NCBI GenBank assembly: GCA_023255875.1
Contig: JAGDVY010000039.1
Coordinates: forward strand, 1 to 49,285
Length of the DNA stretch: 49,285 bases
Source of the DNA: Hydrogenobacter sp.
Lineage (GTDB): Bacteria; Aquificota; Aquificia; Aquificales; Aquificaceae
Direction: 5' to 3'
Part shown: positions 8,242 to 18,484 of the stretch, one piece after another
Layout: each line of letters starts with the position of its first letter
Numbering within the stretch: the first letter of the stretch is position 1
The notes under the pieces: generated by a model
The model's input: only the letters and a program-made list of their open reading frames with translations
Database searches by the model: none
What the model was told of the DNA's origin: nothing
Position numbers and translations under genes: made by a program

Positions 8242-9005
8242 TTTTCCTTAGGCACATCAAAACCGTATTTTTTGAGTATCTCCACCGCTTTGGGAGACAG
8301 CACAAATTCGTAAAAGCGCTTTACCGCTTGGGAGTTTTCACCAACCTTAGTAATACCATAGCCTTGTACTATGGGTTTGTGCTTTTCCTCTGGTATAAGC
8401 CAATAGGTACCCACTTTCTTCATATTCTCAGACACAGCCAAAGAGAGTGGTATTATACCCACATCCGCAGAACCAGAATAAACAAAGCTTGCGGTTTGAG
8501 ACACGTTTTCCCCAAGTACCAACTTGTCCTTTATTTTGTCAAAGACACCGTAGTTTTCCAAAGCCTCCTTAGCAGCCCTTCCATAAGGTGCGTGTTCCCA
8601 GTTCGCTATAGCGACCTTTCTAACCTTTGGGTCTAACAGAATTTGAGGAAACTTAGATGGGTCTAAACCCGAATCCTTTCTTACCCAAACCACCAACCTA
8701 CCTATAGCGTAAGGCTTGGGTTTGGTTATTATGTATCCTTCTTTGTATAGTTCCTCCACATACTTCATGTCTGCGGAAAAGAAGATGTGAAAGGGTGCGC
8801 CTGCCTTTATCTGAGCGGTGCCCTTACCCGAAGAGCCAAATATTAACTCCACCTTGTCCTGTGGATGTTCCTTCTCATAGAGCTGTGCTATATCTTTGAG
8901 AGCGTACTGAAGGTCCGCCGCAGCAAAGACCCTTATGAGCTCCGCCCTTGAGAAGGAAAATGCCAGCATAAGAGCAAAGAAAAGTATCCTCAGCATGTCA
9001 TACAC
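8238..9005 (-). CDS. modA: molybdate-binding periplasmic protein
   Basis: RVFAAADLQYALKDIAQLYEK, FGSSGKGTAQIKAGAPFHIFFSAD. Confidence 0.94.
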   Translation of the reverse strand: MYDMLRILFFALMLAFSFSRAELIRVFAAADLQYALKDIAQLYEKEHPQDKVELIFGSSGKGTAQIKAGAPFHIFFSADMKYVEELYKEGYIITKPKPYAIGRLVVWVRKDSGLDPSKFPQILLDPKVRKVAIANWEHAPYGRAAKEALENYGVFDKIKDKLVLGENVSQTASFVYSGSADVGIIPLSLAVSENMKKVGTYWLIPEEKHKPIVQGYGITKVGENSQAVKRFYEFVLSPKAVEILKKYGFDVPKEK

Positions 9006-9014
9006 CTCCTTTCT

Positions 9015-9727
9015 TTATAAGTTTGCTATTTTAAGGCTTTTGCTTGCGTAGTATCCGGGAAGGTTTTCTAAGTATTTCCTATACACTTTGGAAGTCAAAG
9101 CATTTATGACCTTTTGAAAGTATCTATCCTCCTCAAGCTCGTAGTCCTCCCTTTTTACACTGAAAAACCCAAGCCCATACTTCACCACAAAAAGCCTTGT
9201 GGTAATTCCCACATCACCAAAGCCGTTCTTTAGGCTAAAGGCTATGTCCCTGTGGCTACCTGAAACTTCCTTCCACTGCGTAGGTTTTATGTCTTCCTTT
9301 ATCTCCTCAAACACCTTTCTGACACCTGTGCCCTTTTCTCTTAAAAGCCAAAGGAGGAAGGAGTTTTTAAGATGTTGAAGGCTTTTTGCCTCTAAGCCTT
9401 CCCTCAGAGCCACTCCTTCCTCCCAGGAAAAGAGCTGAGCAAGGCGAAAGGTCCTTCCAAGATACTCACTAACTGCTTTTTTGCGCTTATAAAAGGTACT
9501 TCTTTAAAGGCTTCAAAGATTGTGGGTTCTTCTTCTTGGGAAAAGAGCTCTTCCACAGTACAATCCTAAGCCTTTGCAAGTCTTAGAGCATAATCTACAG
9601 AAGGAATAGCTTTTCCCGTCTCTATGGCGCTTATGGTGGTTCTTGGTATTCCCGTAGGTGTGGATAGGTCTTCCTGAGACAGATCCTTTTTGAATACTAA
9701 GATATTGTCAAGCTTTTTATGATGTGC
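9015..9727 (-). pseudogene. HTH + PBP-like (molybdate-type) transcriptional regulator, degraded
   Basis: XRE HTH (KKDLSQEDLSTPTGIPRTTISAIETGKAIPSVDYALRLAKA), TAG at 9566-9568, DCTVEELF, frameshift near the T6/A6 run at 9477-9482, then PBP domain (ORF 9015..9413). Confidence 0.8.
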
Positions 9728-10599
9728 TTAGCACTGCCCTCTAAGCCAAGACTTTCCACATCCACCTCTTCCCACCCCTGCTTTCTGAACCACCTTATCT
9801 GTCTTTTGGCGTAATCCTTAGTGTTTTTCACTATACTTTCTATGGCTTCCTCCAAGCTTATCAAACCCTTCAGATAAGGTATTAACTCCTTGTATCCTAT
9901 AGCCTGCTGTGAGGTTAGGAAGTTCTCAAAACCCATATCCAAGAGCCTTTTTACCTCATCAACTAAGCCCCTCTCAAACATTTCCATCACTCTTTTTTCT
10001 ATGTTGCGAGAAAGAGTTTCCCAGCTTAGCTTTATATAAAAACCCTTAAACTCAAAGCGTGGTGTCCCCCACTTGTGAAAAGACGAGAAGGGTCTGCCTG
10101 TCTGAAGGAAAACCTCCAGAGCTCTCACTATCCTCCTACTGTCCTGTGGCGATATTTTCATGGCGTACTTTTTATCAACCACCTTTAGCTTTTCATACAG
10201 GTATGCACTGCCCTTTTTTTCTGCTATGGCATAAAGTCTTTGTCTGAGGGACCAATCGGGTGGAGGCGTCTCTTCTATACCATAAAGAAGTGCCTGTATG
10301 TAAAGGTATGTGCCACCGCACACTATAGGTATCTTTTTCCTTCTCCTTATGTCTTCTATGGCTCTTAAAGACATTTCTTCAAAAATTTTTGCGTCAAAGA
10401 TCTCACCCGGCTCAAGTATATCAACAAGATGATGCTTTATCACTTTCATACACTCTATAGGTTTTGCTGTGCCTATGTCCATGTGCTTATAAACGCTCAT
10501 AGAATCAGCGCTTATTATCTCACCGTCAAGAGCTTGAGCAACCAAACAGGCGATAGAAGACTTCCCACTTGCTGTGGGACCACCTATTATAATTAGCAT
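9697..10599 (-). CDS. miaA: tRNA dimethylallyltransferase
   Basis: MLIIIGGPTASGKSSIACLVAQ, ISADSMSVYKHMDIGTAKP, QDSRRIVRALEV. Confidence 0.96.
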   Translation of the reverse strand: MLIIIGGPTASGKSSIACLVAQALDGEIISADSMSVYKHMDIGTAKPIECMKVIKHHLVDILEPGEIFDAKIFEEMSLRAIEDIRRRKKIPIVCGGTYLYIQALLYGIEETPPPDWSLRQRLYAIAEKKGSAYLYEKLKVVDKKYAMKISPQDSRRIVRALEVFLQTGRPFSSFHKWGTPRFEFKGFYIKLSWETLSRNIEKRVMEMFERGLVDEVKRLLDMGFENFLTSQQAIGYKELIPYLKGLISLEEAIESIVKNTKDYAKRQIRWFRKQGWEEVDVESLGLEGSAKHIIKSLTIS

Positions 10600-10616
10600 G
10601 CTATAATTTAAATATT

Positions 10617-11927
10617 ATGTTTGAGCTACTTACAGAAAGATTTAATAAAAGTCTCTCTAAGCTTAGTTCCACGAAAAAAATTACCGAAAAGCACGTCAAT
10701 GATGTTCTAAGGGAAATAAGGACCGCTCTTTTGGAAGCGGATGTGGATTATGACGTGGTAAAAGCTTTCCTCAAAAGGGTAAGGGAAAGAGTGCTCACTG
10801 AAGACCTCAAAAAGAACATCTCACCCGCTGACAGCATAGTGCTTACCGTATACGAAGAGCTGACTAACATACTGGGTGGAGAGAAGTCTGATATAAAGAA
10901 GGGAACGGTACTTTTTGTAGGTTTGCAAGGTACAGGTAAAACTACTACTATAGGCAAAATAGCTCACTTTCTCAAAAACCAAGGCTTTAAAGTGGCGGTT
11001 GCCTCAACAGATGTGAGAAGACCCGCAGCTATGCTACAGCTGGAAAGACTTGCAGAGAAGGTGGGTGTTCCCTACTATCGCTTTGATGAAACATCACCTG
11101 TGAGTATAGCTGTCAAATCAAAAGAAAGAGCCTTAAAGGAAGGGATGGATTACCTACTTTTGGACACCGCAGGAAGATTGCATGTAGATGAAGAGCTCAT
11201 GCAAGAGCTCAAGCAAATAAAGGAAGCGGTAAAACCTTCGGAAGTGCTCTATGTTGCAGACGCTATGCAAGGACAGGAAGCTCTGCGCGTGGCAAAGGTC
11301 TTTCACGAAACTGTTGAGCTAACTGGAGTTGTTCTTACCAAGATGGACGGAGATGCACGAGGTGGAGTAGCTCTTTCTGTAAAGTCCGCTATAGGTGTGC
11401 CCATAAAGTTTGTAGGTGTTGGGGAAAAGATAGAGGACTTGGAAGTTTTTTATCCTGACAGGATAGCTCAGAGGATATTGGGACTTGGAGACATACAGAG
11501 TCTTGTAGAAAAAGCCCAGCAAGTCATACCAGAAGATGAAGCGCAGGTGCTTGCTACCAAGATCATGAGAGGAGAGTTTGACCTTGAGGACATGCTAAAG
11601 CAGATAAGGTTTATAAAGAGCATGGGACCCTTGGACAAACTCCTTGGTATGTTGCCAGGAATAGGTGCCCAGCTAAAGAATGTGAAGATAGATGAAAATA
11701 AACTCAAGAAGACAGAAGCCATAATCCTCTCCATGACAAAAGAAGAAAGAAGAAATCCCAAAATCATCAATATGAGTAGAAAAATAAGGATAGCAAAAGG
11801 TAGTGGTACCACTGTAGGAGATGTGAATAAGGTTTTAAAGGAGTACGAGGAGATTAAAAAAGCAATAAAGAGTATGAAGGGTCTTCTGTCTGGTGGTTCT
11901 CTACCTAAATTTCCCTTTAGGTTTTAA
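10617..11927 (+). CDS. ffh: signal recognition particle protein
   Basis: [41 protein letters not shown]-terminal M domain. Confidence 0.98.
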   Translation: MFELLTERFNKSLSKLSSTKKITEKHVNDVLREIRTALLEADVDYDVVKAFLKRVRERVLTEDLKKNISPADSIVLTVYEELTNILGGEKSDIKKGTVLFVGLQGTGKTTTIGKIAHFLKNQGFKVAVASTDVRRPAAMLQLERLAEKVGVPYYRFDETSPVSIAVKSKERALKEGMDYLLLDTAGRLHVDEELMQELKQIKEAVKPSEVLYVADAMQGQEALRVAKVFHETVELTGVVLTKMDGDARGGVALSVKSAIGVPIKFVGVGEKIEDLEVFYPDRIAQRILGLGDIQSLVEKAQQVIPEDEAQVLATKIMRGEFDLEDMLKQIRFIKSMGPLDKLLGMLPGIGAQLKNVKIDENKLKKTEAIILSMTKEERRNPKIINMSRKIRIAKGSGTTVGDVNKVLKEYEEIKKAIKSMKGLLSGGSLPKFPFRF

Positions 11928-12373
11928 TGTCCTTCTATCTCCTTGAGGGTCTCTCTATACTCTTCTTTGTTGCTTATGCTTATAGCCTGCCTTATGATTG
12001 ATAGAGCTTCTTCCTTTCTGCCCTGTTTGAAAAGAACCCAAGCCAAGTTGTTGAGTATATCAGGTTCTTGTGGTTTTAGTTTAAGAGCCTTTCTGTACTC
12101 TTCTTCTGCTTTTTCGTAATTGCCTTCCTTTGCGTAAACATTACCCAAGTTAAAGTAAGCTTCCCACATGCCTTTGTCTTTTCGTATAGCCTTTTTGTAT
12201 TCCTCTTTAGCCAATTTCAGGTCTCCTTTTTTCTCGTATATGTAGCCCAAGTTCAGGTGTTCCTGTGCGCTCAAGCTATCCTCAAGAATAACTATCTTTG
12301 GAACTGCACAAGAAAATATAAAAATTGTAAGGATTAGAAACTTTCTCATACTGTATTTGCACAGGCTTTCCAT
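11924..12373 (-). CDS. TPR-repeat lipoprotein-like protein
   Basis: Tandem TPRs (AYFNLGNVYAKEGNYEKAEEEYRKALKLKP); FSCAVP lipobox-like N-terminus. Confidence 0.88.
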   Translation of the reverse strand: MESLCKYSMRKFLILTIFIFSCAVPKIVILEDSLSAQEHLNLGYIYEKKGDLKLAKEEYKKAIRKDKGMWEAYFNLGNVYAKEGNYEKAEEEYRKALKLKPQEPDILNNLAWVLFKQGRKEEALSIIRQAISISNKEEYRETLKEIEGH

Positions 12374-12412
12374 ATCCAGTTTTCTAAATACTACACCAGG
12401 TGTAAATTGTGG

Positions 12413-13438
12413 TCAAGTTTCTATTAATGTTTTTGCTATTTCCTCTACAAGATACGGATTTGGATCAGGAGAGGGCTTTGCAAAAAGAAAGCCTTGTGCA
12501 TAATCTGCACCCGTGTATCTCACCCATTCAAGCTCCTCTTTCTTTTCTACGCCTTCACACACAACCTTAATGTTTTCCGTATGTGCTATCTGTATTAGAT
12601 GGTTCACTATGACTTTCTTGAAGTTATTTTTGTGTATGTCCCTAATTAGTTCCATGTCTATCTTTATGTAGTCAGGTTTAAGCTCCGAAAGGTAGAAAAG
12701 ACCAGAATAACCACTGCCTATATCATCAAGGGCAACCTGTACGCCTTCTTCTTTTAAAAAGCTTATAAAGTTTTTGATAACGCTCAGTTTTAGCTCTTCG
12801 TATTCAGTTAGCTCTATGACTATCCTTGAAGGTTTAAGGTTATAAGATAAAGCGGTTGATATAAAATCGCCAAAGACTATGAAAGGGTCTATTAAGAACC
12901 GGGGGTGGAAGTTTACAAACAGTTTTGTATTGCCTTTGAGTTTTTCGCTTGCAGATTTTATAGCCTTAGTTCTACAAAAGTCCTCTGTATAAGTGGAAGT
13001 GGATTTTCCTATACTAAGAAGGTCTGTTATCTTTAACGGTGGTCTGCAAAGAGCTTCGTAAGCGAACACCTTCCCCGTTTTAAGATCAATTATGGGATGA
13101 AAAAAGGTCTTTACGTCATAGAAAATATCGCTTATAACTGTGTATATAAGTCTGTCAGCAAGTTTTTCTATACTTACCGTATTGGGGACTTCTCTTAGCA
13201 AATAAAATGCATCTATCTTTGTGTTGTCATCAACATCTTTTAAGAGATATCTAAAGCTTTTTAACATATCTTTATCCATATCTAATAGAAGCTCAAGAAG
13301 GTCCTCTCCTTTCTGTGCAAAAACTAATACCGCTGAACCTATTACCCGTGAAGGAAGTTCGTACTGTTTAACTATTTCTGAAAGCGTCCTTGCAGTATCT
13401 TCTGAATCCGTAAAAACTATGAGGACTTTGTTTAGCAC
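12413..13438 (-). CDS. EAL-domain (cyclic-di-GMP phosphodiesterase family) protein
   Basis: YEALCRP, ELTEYEEL, DDIGSGYSGL, DYIKID, CEGVEKKEE, QGFLFAKP. Confidence 0.92.
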   Translation of the reverse strand: MLNKVLIVFTDSEDTARTLSEIVKQYELPSRVIGSAVLVFAQKGEDLLELLLDMDKDMLKSFRYLLKDVDDNTKIDAFYLLREVPNTVSIEKLADRLIYTVISDIFYDVKTFFHPIIDLKTGKVFAYEALCRPPLKITDLLSIGKSTSTYTEDFCRTKAIKSASEKLKGNTKLFVNFHPRFLIDPFIVFGDFISTALSYNLKPSRIVIELTEYEELKLSVIKNFISFLKEEGVQVALDDIGSGYSGLFYLSELKPDYIKIDMELIRDIHKNNFKKVIVNHLIQIAHTENIKVVCEGVEKKEELEWVRYTGADYAQGFLFAKPSPDPNPYLVEEIAKTLIET

Positions 13439-13527
13439 CTTTAAAAATTATATCTCATGATGTATCTCATACTAAGAGCTTCTTATATCTGCTAAAATAC
13501 ATACCAAAAAGCTACAGGAGGTGAATA

Positions 13528-13860
13528 ATGAACTTTAAGCATGTTTTTATATGCGTAAATCAAAGGCCACCAGGACATCCTATGGGTTCTTGTGCGGAAA
13601 GGGGAAGTAGAGATATTTACCAAAAATTCATGGAAAAACTGCAGATGGACCCTGAGCTATTTATGAGTGTGGTAGTAACACCCACAGGCTGTCTTGGTCC
13701 TTGTGGTATGGGTCCTACAATGGTGGTCTATCCAGATGGGGTGTGGTACGGAAACGTAAGACCAGAGGACGTAGAAGAAATAGTTAATAACCATCTTAAA
13801 CAAAATCAACCCGTAGAGAGACTCGTAATTTCAAAAGGTAAACCTCCTGGTATGTTCTAA
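13528..13860 (+). CDS. thioredoxin-like [2Fe-2S] ferredoxin (Aquifex Fd4 type)
   Basis: Near match to remembered AqFd4: RPPGHPMGSCAERGSR...TPTGCLGPCGMGPTMVVYPDGVWYG...ERLVISKGKPPGMF. Confidence 0.95.
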   Translation: MNFKHVFICVNQRPPGHPMGSCAERGSRDIYQKFMEKLQMDPELFMSVVVTPTGCLGPCGMGPTMVVYPDGVWYGNVRPEDVEEIVNNHLKQNQPVERLVISKGKPPGMF

Positions 13861-13870
13861 GAGTGGGGCT

Positions 13871-14113
13871 TTACACAGCCCCGGGTACTCCTTCTTCTTC
13901 AAACTCTATCTCAAGCTTTTCCGCAGGTATTATAGTTGTTATAGCGTGCTTATACACTAAGGTTTGTTGCCTTCCATCCTCTATAAGTATGGTATAGATA
14001 TCAAAGGATCTGATCCTTCCTTGGAGTCTAACACCATTCACAAGGTATATGGTCACCTTTACCCTTCTCTTCCTTGCGGTGTTCAAAAAGCTCTCTTGCA
14101 ACTTATAGGACAT
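13871..14113 (-). CDS. hfq: RNA chaperone Hfq
   Basis: LQESFLNTARKRRVKVTIYLVNGVRLQGRIRSFD...VYKHAITTIIP. Confidence 0.96.
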   Translation of the reverse strand: MSYKLQESFLNTARKRRVKVTIYLVNGVRLQGRIRSFDIYTILIEDGRQQTLVYKHAITTIIPAEKLEIEFEEEGVPGAV

Positions 14114-15104
14114 CTCCTAACCTCCTTTCTATATGTTGTTCTACTATGCTGTAGAGCTTTTGTGCCAGAGAAATATAATAATCTGAATTTTCTAAGTTTT
14201 CAATAAGGTACTGTGGAAAGACATCTTCTCCCCAATAGGCACCTATATAAGCACCCACCAGGTATCCTATGGCATCAGTGTCTCCTCCAAAGTCTCCGTA
14301 GGAGTTTATCGCAGACCAAAAGGCACTCATGGGATTCTCTATGTTAGAAAGGAAAATAAAGAGGGATATGGGGAAGGCTTCAAAGACATATGTGGAGTTT
14401 CCTATAGTGTAAATGGCTTCTTCCAAAGTTGCACCACGCTCAAGAAGGTCTTTTACTTTATCTATATAAGATTTATGTTTTTTATACTTTGCAAAGGAGC
14501 TAACCGTTTCCAAAAGCTTTAACCTCTGTGAAAGATCGCTAAGGTCGTAATCTCCTCTAAGAAGATGAGATATGAAAACCGCAAGCATGGAACTTGCATC
14601 GTAAACCTCTGGACTTCTGTGGGTCATAATGGAAACAAGTCTTGCACCTTCTGAGGCTAGTAAAGGTTCATAGAAATGAAACATGCCAACGGCGATGCAT
14701 CTTAAAATACCTTCAACGCTTGCGGATACAAAACCAGCTTCTTCAAGGGATATACCAGAAGACAGAAGGTCAAGAGCGGTTAGCAAGGCAGGATCAGGGT
14801 ATCGGTGGATTTTCTCATCTTGCCTCCAAGCAAGGAGTCTGTTGTAAAAATCATAGGGATCTATTGCCTTTTTACTCACTATGCTTTCAAGAAGTATAAG
14901 GGTTATAGTTGTTTCGTCAGACACTTCATGGGGTGTAGAACCATATGCAGGACTAAGGGGATGAGGTTCCACAAAGCCTTCTATGGGACCACCATAAAAG
15001 TCATAGACTTCCTTTATGGTGATCTCCTCCACACACTTGCCTATAGCATCTCCCAAAGCTGATCCTATTATAGTTCCTATAAACTTACTCTCGAGCGTAC
15101 TCAT
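14103..15104 (-). CDS. ADP-ribosylglycohydrolase (DraG-like) family protein
   Basis: GSALGDAIGKCVEE, SDETTITLILLES, NSYGDFGGDTDAIGYLVGAYIGAYWG. Confidence 0.92.
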   Translation of the reverse strand: MSTLESKFIGTIIGSALGDAIGKCVEEITIKEVYDFYGGPIEGFVEPHPLSPAYGSTPHEVSDETTITLILLESIVSKKAIDPYDFYNRLLAWRQDEKIHRYPDPALLTALDLLSSGISLEEAGFVSASVEGILRCIAVGMFHFYEPLLASEGARLVSIMTHRSPEVYDASSMLAVFISHLLRGDYDLSDLSQRLKLLETVSSFAKYKKHKSYIDKVKDLLERGATLEEAIYTIGNSTYVFEAFPISLFIFLSNIENPMSAFWSAINSYGDFGGDTDAIGYLVGAYIGAYWGEDVFPQYLIENLENSDYYISLAQKLYSIVEQHIERRLGDVL

Positions 15105-16689
15105 AAACCACTTTCCTATAAATCTCTTTGGTTATAAGCTTCCAATCTTTTTTACCTTCCTCTATTTCATCGAGCATATCTTCCATGTTTGCAGTAAAAC
15201 TATAATCCATAAGACTTGGAAACTTTTCCATTAGATAATCAACCACTTTAAAGGCTATTTCTGTAGGTTTTAGGTATCCTTTTTCAACGATCACATAACC
15301 TCTCTGTTTTAGGGTTTTTACGATAGTTGCATAAGTAGATGGTCTTCCAATGCCCAAACGTTCTAAAGTTTTCACAAGACTTCCTTCTGTATATCTTGGT
15401 GGGGGCTGGGTCTCCCTTTCCTCTATGTAAATCCTTTTTGGTTTTAGTACTTCTCCCTCTGTAAGCTGGGGAAGTTTTTTGCCTTCCCATTCCTTTCCGT
15501 AGATCTTCATCCAACCATCAAACACTAAATCTTCACCTTCTGCAAAAAACTTGAGACTCTCTTCGTTAATGGGATTTAGAATAACATGAGTCTTTTCAAT
15601 TATCGCAGGGGAAGATAAACTCGCAAGGGTCCTTGAGCTTATAAGTAGGTATAGCTTTAGTTCTACACCTTCTTTGGGCCTTTTCTTTAGGCTTGTGGGT
15701 CTTATACATTCGTGTGCGGACTGAGAAAGCTTTCCTTCTCTGAATTTTCTGAGCCTTCCCACATACTCCTTTCCGTAATTTTCTTCTATAAAAGCCATAA
15801 ACTCCTGAGCTTTTTCTTGGTTCATTCTGTAGCTGTCCGTTCTTGGGTATGTGATGTATCCTTCTTCGTACAGCTTTTGGGCTATCTTTTGAATATCGCT
15901 GACACTTAAGTTGAGTTTGCTACTAGCTTCTGACTGTAAGCTTGCGGTGTTAAAGGGTTTTGGTGGGTCAGATACAGACTTTTCCTTTCTTACAGCATTT
16001 ACAACAAACATGGTATCCTTTAGCTTCTTTAGGTAAGGTTCTGCGTTGGAGGGCTTTTCAAACCTTTGATGGAAAACTGCGGAAAAACTAACTCCGTTTT
16101 TTTCAAATTCTACTTTTATGTAGTAGTACTTCTTCTTTTTAAAGCTTTGAATTTGTCTCTCCCTTTCCACTATCAGCCTAAGGGCTGGAGATTGCACTCT
16201 CCCAACGGATAAGTTTCTTTTCATAAATTCCTTCCACAAAAGGGGCGATAGCTTGTATCCTATCAGTCTATCAAGCACTCTTCTTGCAAACTGTGCATGC
16301 ACAAGGTTCAGGTCTATATCTTTAGCTGTTTGAATGGCTTTAAGTATGGAATTTTTGGTAATTTCGTAAAACATGGCTCTGTAAATCCTGCTATTCACAG
16401 GGGAGAGTTCTTCCTTTAAGAAGTAAGCTATAGCTTCTCCCTCTCTATCTGGGTCTGTTCCCAAATAGATCTTTTGGGCATTTTTGGCAATCTTTTTTAT
16501 GTTTTCCACCAACTTCTTTTTACCCTTTAGCCACACATACTTGGGTTCTAAGGTCTTTGGGTCTACTCCAAGGGAGTCCTCTGGAAGGTCTTTTATGTGT
16601 CCAAGAGTTGCCTTAACTATCCAATCCTTGCCCAAATACTTGGATATGGACTTGGCTTTTGTTGGAGACTCTACTATAAAGAGCTTCAT
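15085..16689 (-). CDS. topA: DNA topoisomerase I (short form, no C-terminal Zn fingers)
   Basis: LFIVESPTKAKSISKYLG, DPDREGEAIAY, GYITYPRTDSYRM active site; 534 aa. Confidence 0.96.
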   Translation of the reverse strand: MKLFIVESPTKAKSISKYLGKDWIVKATLGHIKDLPEDSLGVDPKTLEPKYVWLKGKKKLVENIKKIAKNAQKIYLGTDPDREGEAIAYFLKEELSPVNSRIYRAMFYEITKNSILKAIQTAKDIDLNLVHAQFARRVLDRLIGYKLSPLLWKEFMKRNLSVGRVQSPALRLIVERERQIQSFKKKKYYYIKVEFEKNGVSFSAVFHQRFEKPSNAEPYLKKLKDTMFVVNAVRKEKSVSDPPKPFNTASLQSEASSKLNLSVSDIQKIAQKLYEEGYITYPRTDSYRMNQEKAQEFMAFIEENYGKEYVGRLRKFREGKLSQSAHECIRPTSLKKRPKEGVELKLYLLISSRTLASLSSPAIIEKTHVILNPINEESLKFFAEGEDLVFDGWMKIYGKEWEGKKLPQLTEGEVLKPKRIYIEERETQPPPRYTEGSLVKTLERLGIGRPSTYATIVKTLKQRGYVIVEKGYLKPTEIAFKVVDYLMEKFPSLMDYSFTANMEDMLDEIEEGKKDWKLITKEIYRKVVYEYARE

Positions 16690-17439
16690 TTAGTACATGC
16701 CACCATTTACGTGTATGACTTCTCCAGTTATGTAATCCGCAAAAGGGGAACACAGAAAAAGCACAGCACCAGCTACATCCTCAGGTTTGCCAAACCTACC
16801 AAGGGGTATTCCCTTTAGATATTCCTGCTTTAGATCTTCCGGAAGAAGAGAAGTCATGTCCGTCTCTATAAAGCCCGGTGCTACCGCATTAACCGTTATG
16901 TTCCTGCTTGCGAGCTCCTTTGCCAAGCTTTTGGTAAAACCCACAAGCCCAGCTTTTGTGGTAGAGTAATTGACTTGCCCCACATTTCCCGTAAAACCCA
17001 CTACTGAAGATACATTTATTATCCTGCCCCACCTTTTTTTTACCATGCCCTTAACAAAAAAGGAGGTTATCAAGAAAGTACCCGTTAAATTCACTTTGAG
17101 CACCTCTTCCCAGTCTTCTAAGGACATTCTTAAAAAAAGCTTGTCTTTGGTTATGCCTGCATTATTCACAAGTATGTCTATATCTCCCACATTACTTTGT
17201 ATCTCTTCACAGGACGCTCTTACGGAATTTGGGTCTTCCAAATTAATACTTGTGCCAAAAGTAGGAACTGAGTACTTGTCAGAAAGCTCTTTGGCAATCT
17301 CCTGAGCTTTTGCTCTATCTCTTCCTGTGATTACCACACTGGCACCCGCTGATGCAAGGTACTCCGCTATTGCCCTGCCTATACCCCTTGTGGAACCTGT
17401 GATGAGCGCTTTTTTTCCCGTTAGGTCTATAGAGAGCAT
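16690..17439 (-). CDS. fabG: 3-oxoacyl-ACP reductase
   Basis: GSTRGIGRAIAEYLA, NNAGITKDKLFLRMSLEDWEEVLKVNLTG, YSTTKAGLVGFTKSLAKEL. Confidence 0.95.
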   Translation of the reverse strand: MLSIDLTGKKALITGSTRGIGRAIAEYLASAGASVVITGRDRAKAQEIAKELSDKYSVPTFGTSINLEDPNSVRASCEEIQSNVGDIDILVNNAGITKDKLFLRMSLEDWEEVLKVNLTGTFLITSFFVKGMVKKRWGRIINVSSVVGFTGNVGQVNYSTTKAGLVGFTKSLAKELASRNITVNAVAPGFIETDMTSLLPEDLKQEYLKGIPLGRFGKPEDVAGAVLFLCSPFADYITGEVIHVNGGMY

Positions 17440-17465
17440 AAAGATTAGTATATCATATTACTGTT

Positions 17466-18455
17466 ATGAAAATAGTTTTCACAGGAGTAGGAAAAGAAGA
17501 TGTAGATTACTATGCAAACCATTTGAAGGGAAACCAGCTTGTTTTTTACGATAGGCATTTGGACCTTATAAACCTAAATGAAGTGGAAGATGCAGACATA
17601 CTATGCGTATTTGTCTTTGACAAATTAAACAGGGATAGATTGGAGGCATTCAAAAGGTTAAGGCTGATAGTTACGCGTTCCGTTGGTTATGATCACATAG
17701 ACATTAATTACTGCAAGTCAAAGGGTATAAAAGTAGCACACATGCCCGCTTACTCTCCAAGATCTGTGGCAGAACACGCAATAGCCATGATGTTTGCTCT
17801 TATAAGAAGACTCAAAAAAGTAGAAAAGAGGATTAGAAACATGGACTTCTCTCAGGACAATGAGCTTGAGGCACAGACCTTTGCGGACCTGACAGTTGGA
17901 GTTATAGGGACAGGAAAGATAGGGAGCTGGACTGCAAAGATACTACATTTCTTAGGTTCCAGGGTTTTGGCTTATGATGTTGTTGAGAATATAGAGCTTA
18001 AAGCCTTAGGTGTGAATTACACAGATCTTGAAAAACTTTTAAAGGAAAGCGACATTATCTCTTTACACGTACCTTACACACCACAGACACATCACATGAT
18101 AAATGCTGAAAGGATAAAGTTGATGAAGGAAGGTGCAATACTTATAAACACCTCAAGGGGCAAGGTGGTAGATACAGATGCTCTTTACGAAGCTCTTATG
18201 CAAGGGAAGCTCGGAGGAGCTGGCTTAGATGTTTTCGAGGACGAAGAGCTACTGATACTCAAATCTTACGAAAGAGGTTTATCTTCGGATAAAAACCTAA
18301 AAATAATCAAGCTCTCAACCTTAGATAATGTTATAATCACTCCCCATATAGCTTATTACACAAAAGAAGCGGTAAATAACATAAGAAAGTGTACAGTTGA
18401 GTGTATAGAGATGTTTTTAAAACAGGGTTCTTTGGGAAGGTTTGAAGTAGTTTAA
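17466..18455 (+). CDS. D-2-hydroxyacid dehydrogenase family protein
   Basis: VGVIGTGKIGSWTAKIL NAD motif; GAILINTSRGKVVDTDALYEAL; ITPHIAYYT. Confidence 0.92.
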   Translation: MKIVFTGVGKEDVDYYANHLKGNQLVFYDRHLDLINLNEVEDADILCVFVFDKLNRDRLEAFKRLRLIVTRSVGYDHIDINYCKSKGIKVAHMPAYSPRSVAEHAIAMMFALIRRLKKVEKRIRNMDFSQDNELEAQTFADLTVGVIGTGKIGSWTAKILHFLGSRVLAYDVVENIELKALGVNYTDLEKLLKESDIISLHVPYTPQTHHMINAERIKLMKEGAILINTSRGKVVDTDALYEALMQGKLGGAGLDVFEDEELLILKSYERGLSSDKNLKIIKLSTLDNVIITPHIAYYTKEAVNNIRKCTVECIEMFLKQGSLGRFEVV

Positions 18456-18484
18456 AAATGTAAAAACATCATTTTATTCCTTCT

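Noticed and set aside
15085-16689. Truncated topA
   Set aside because: 534 aa without Zn fingers appears usual for thermophilic Aquificales TopA; active-site motifs are complete.
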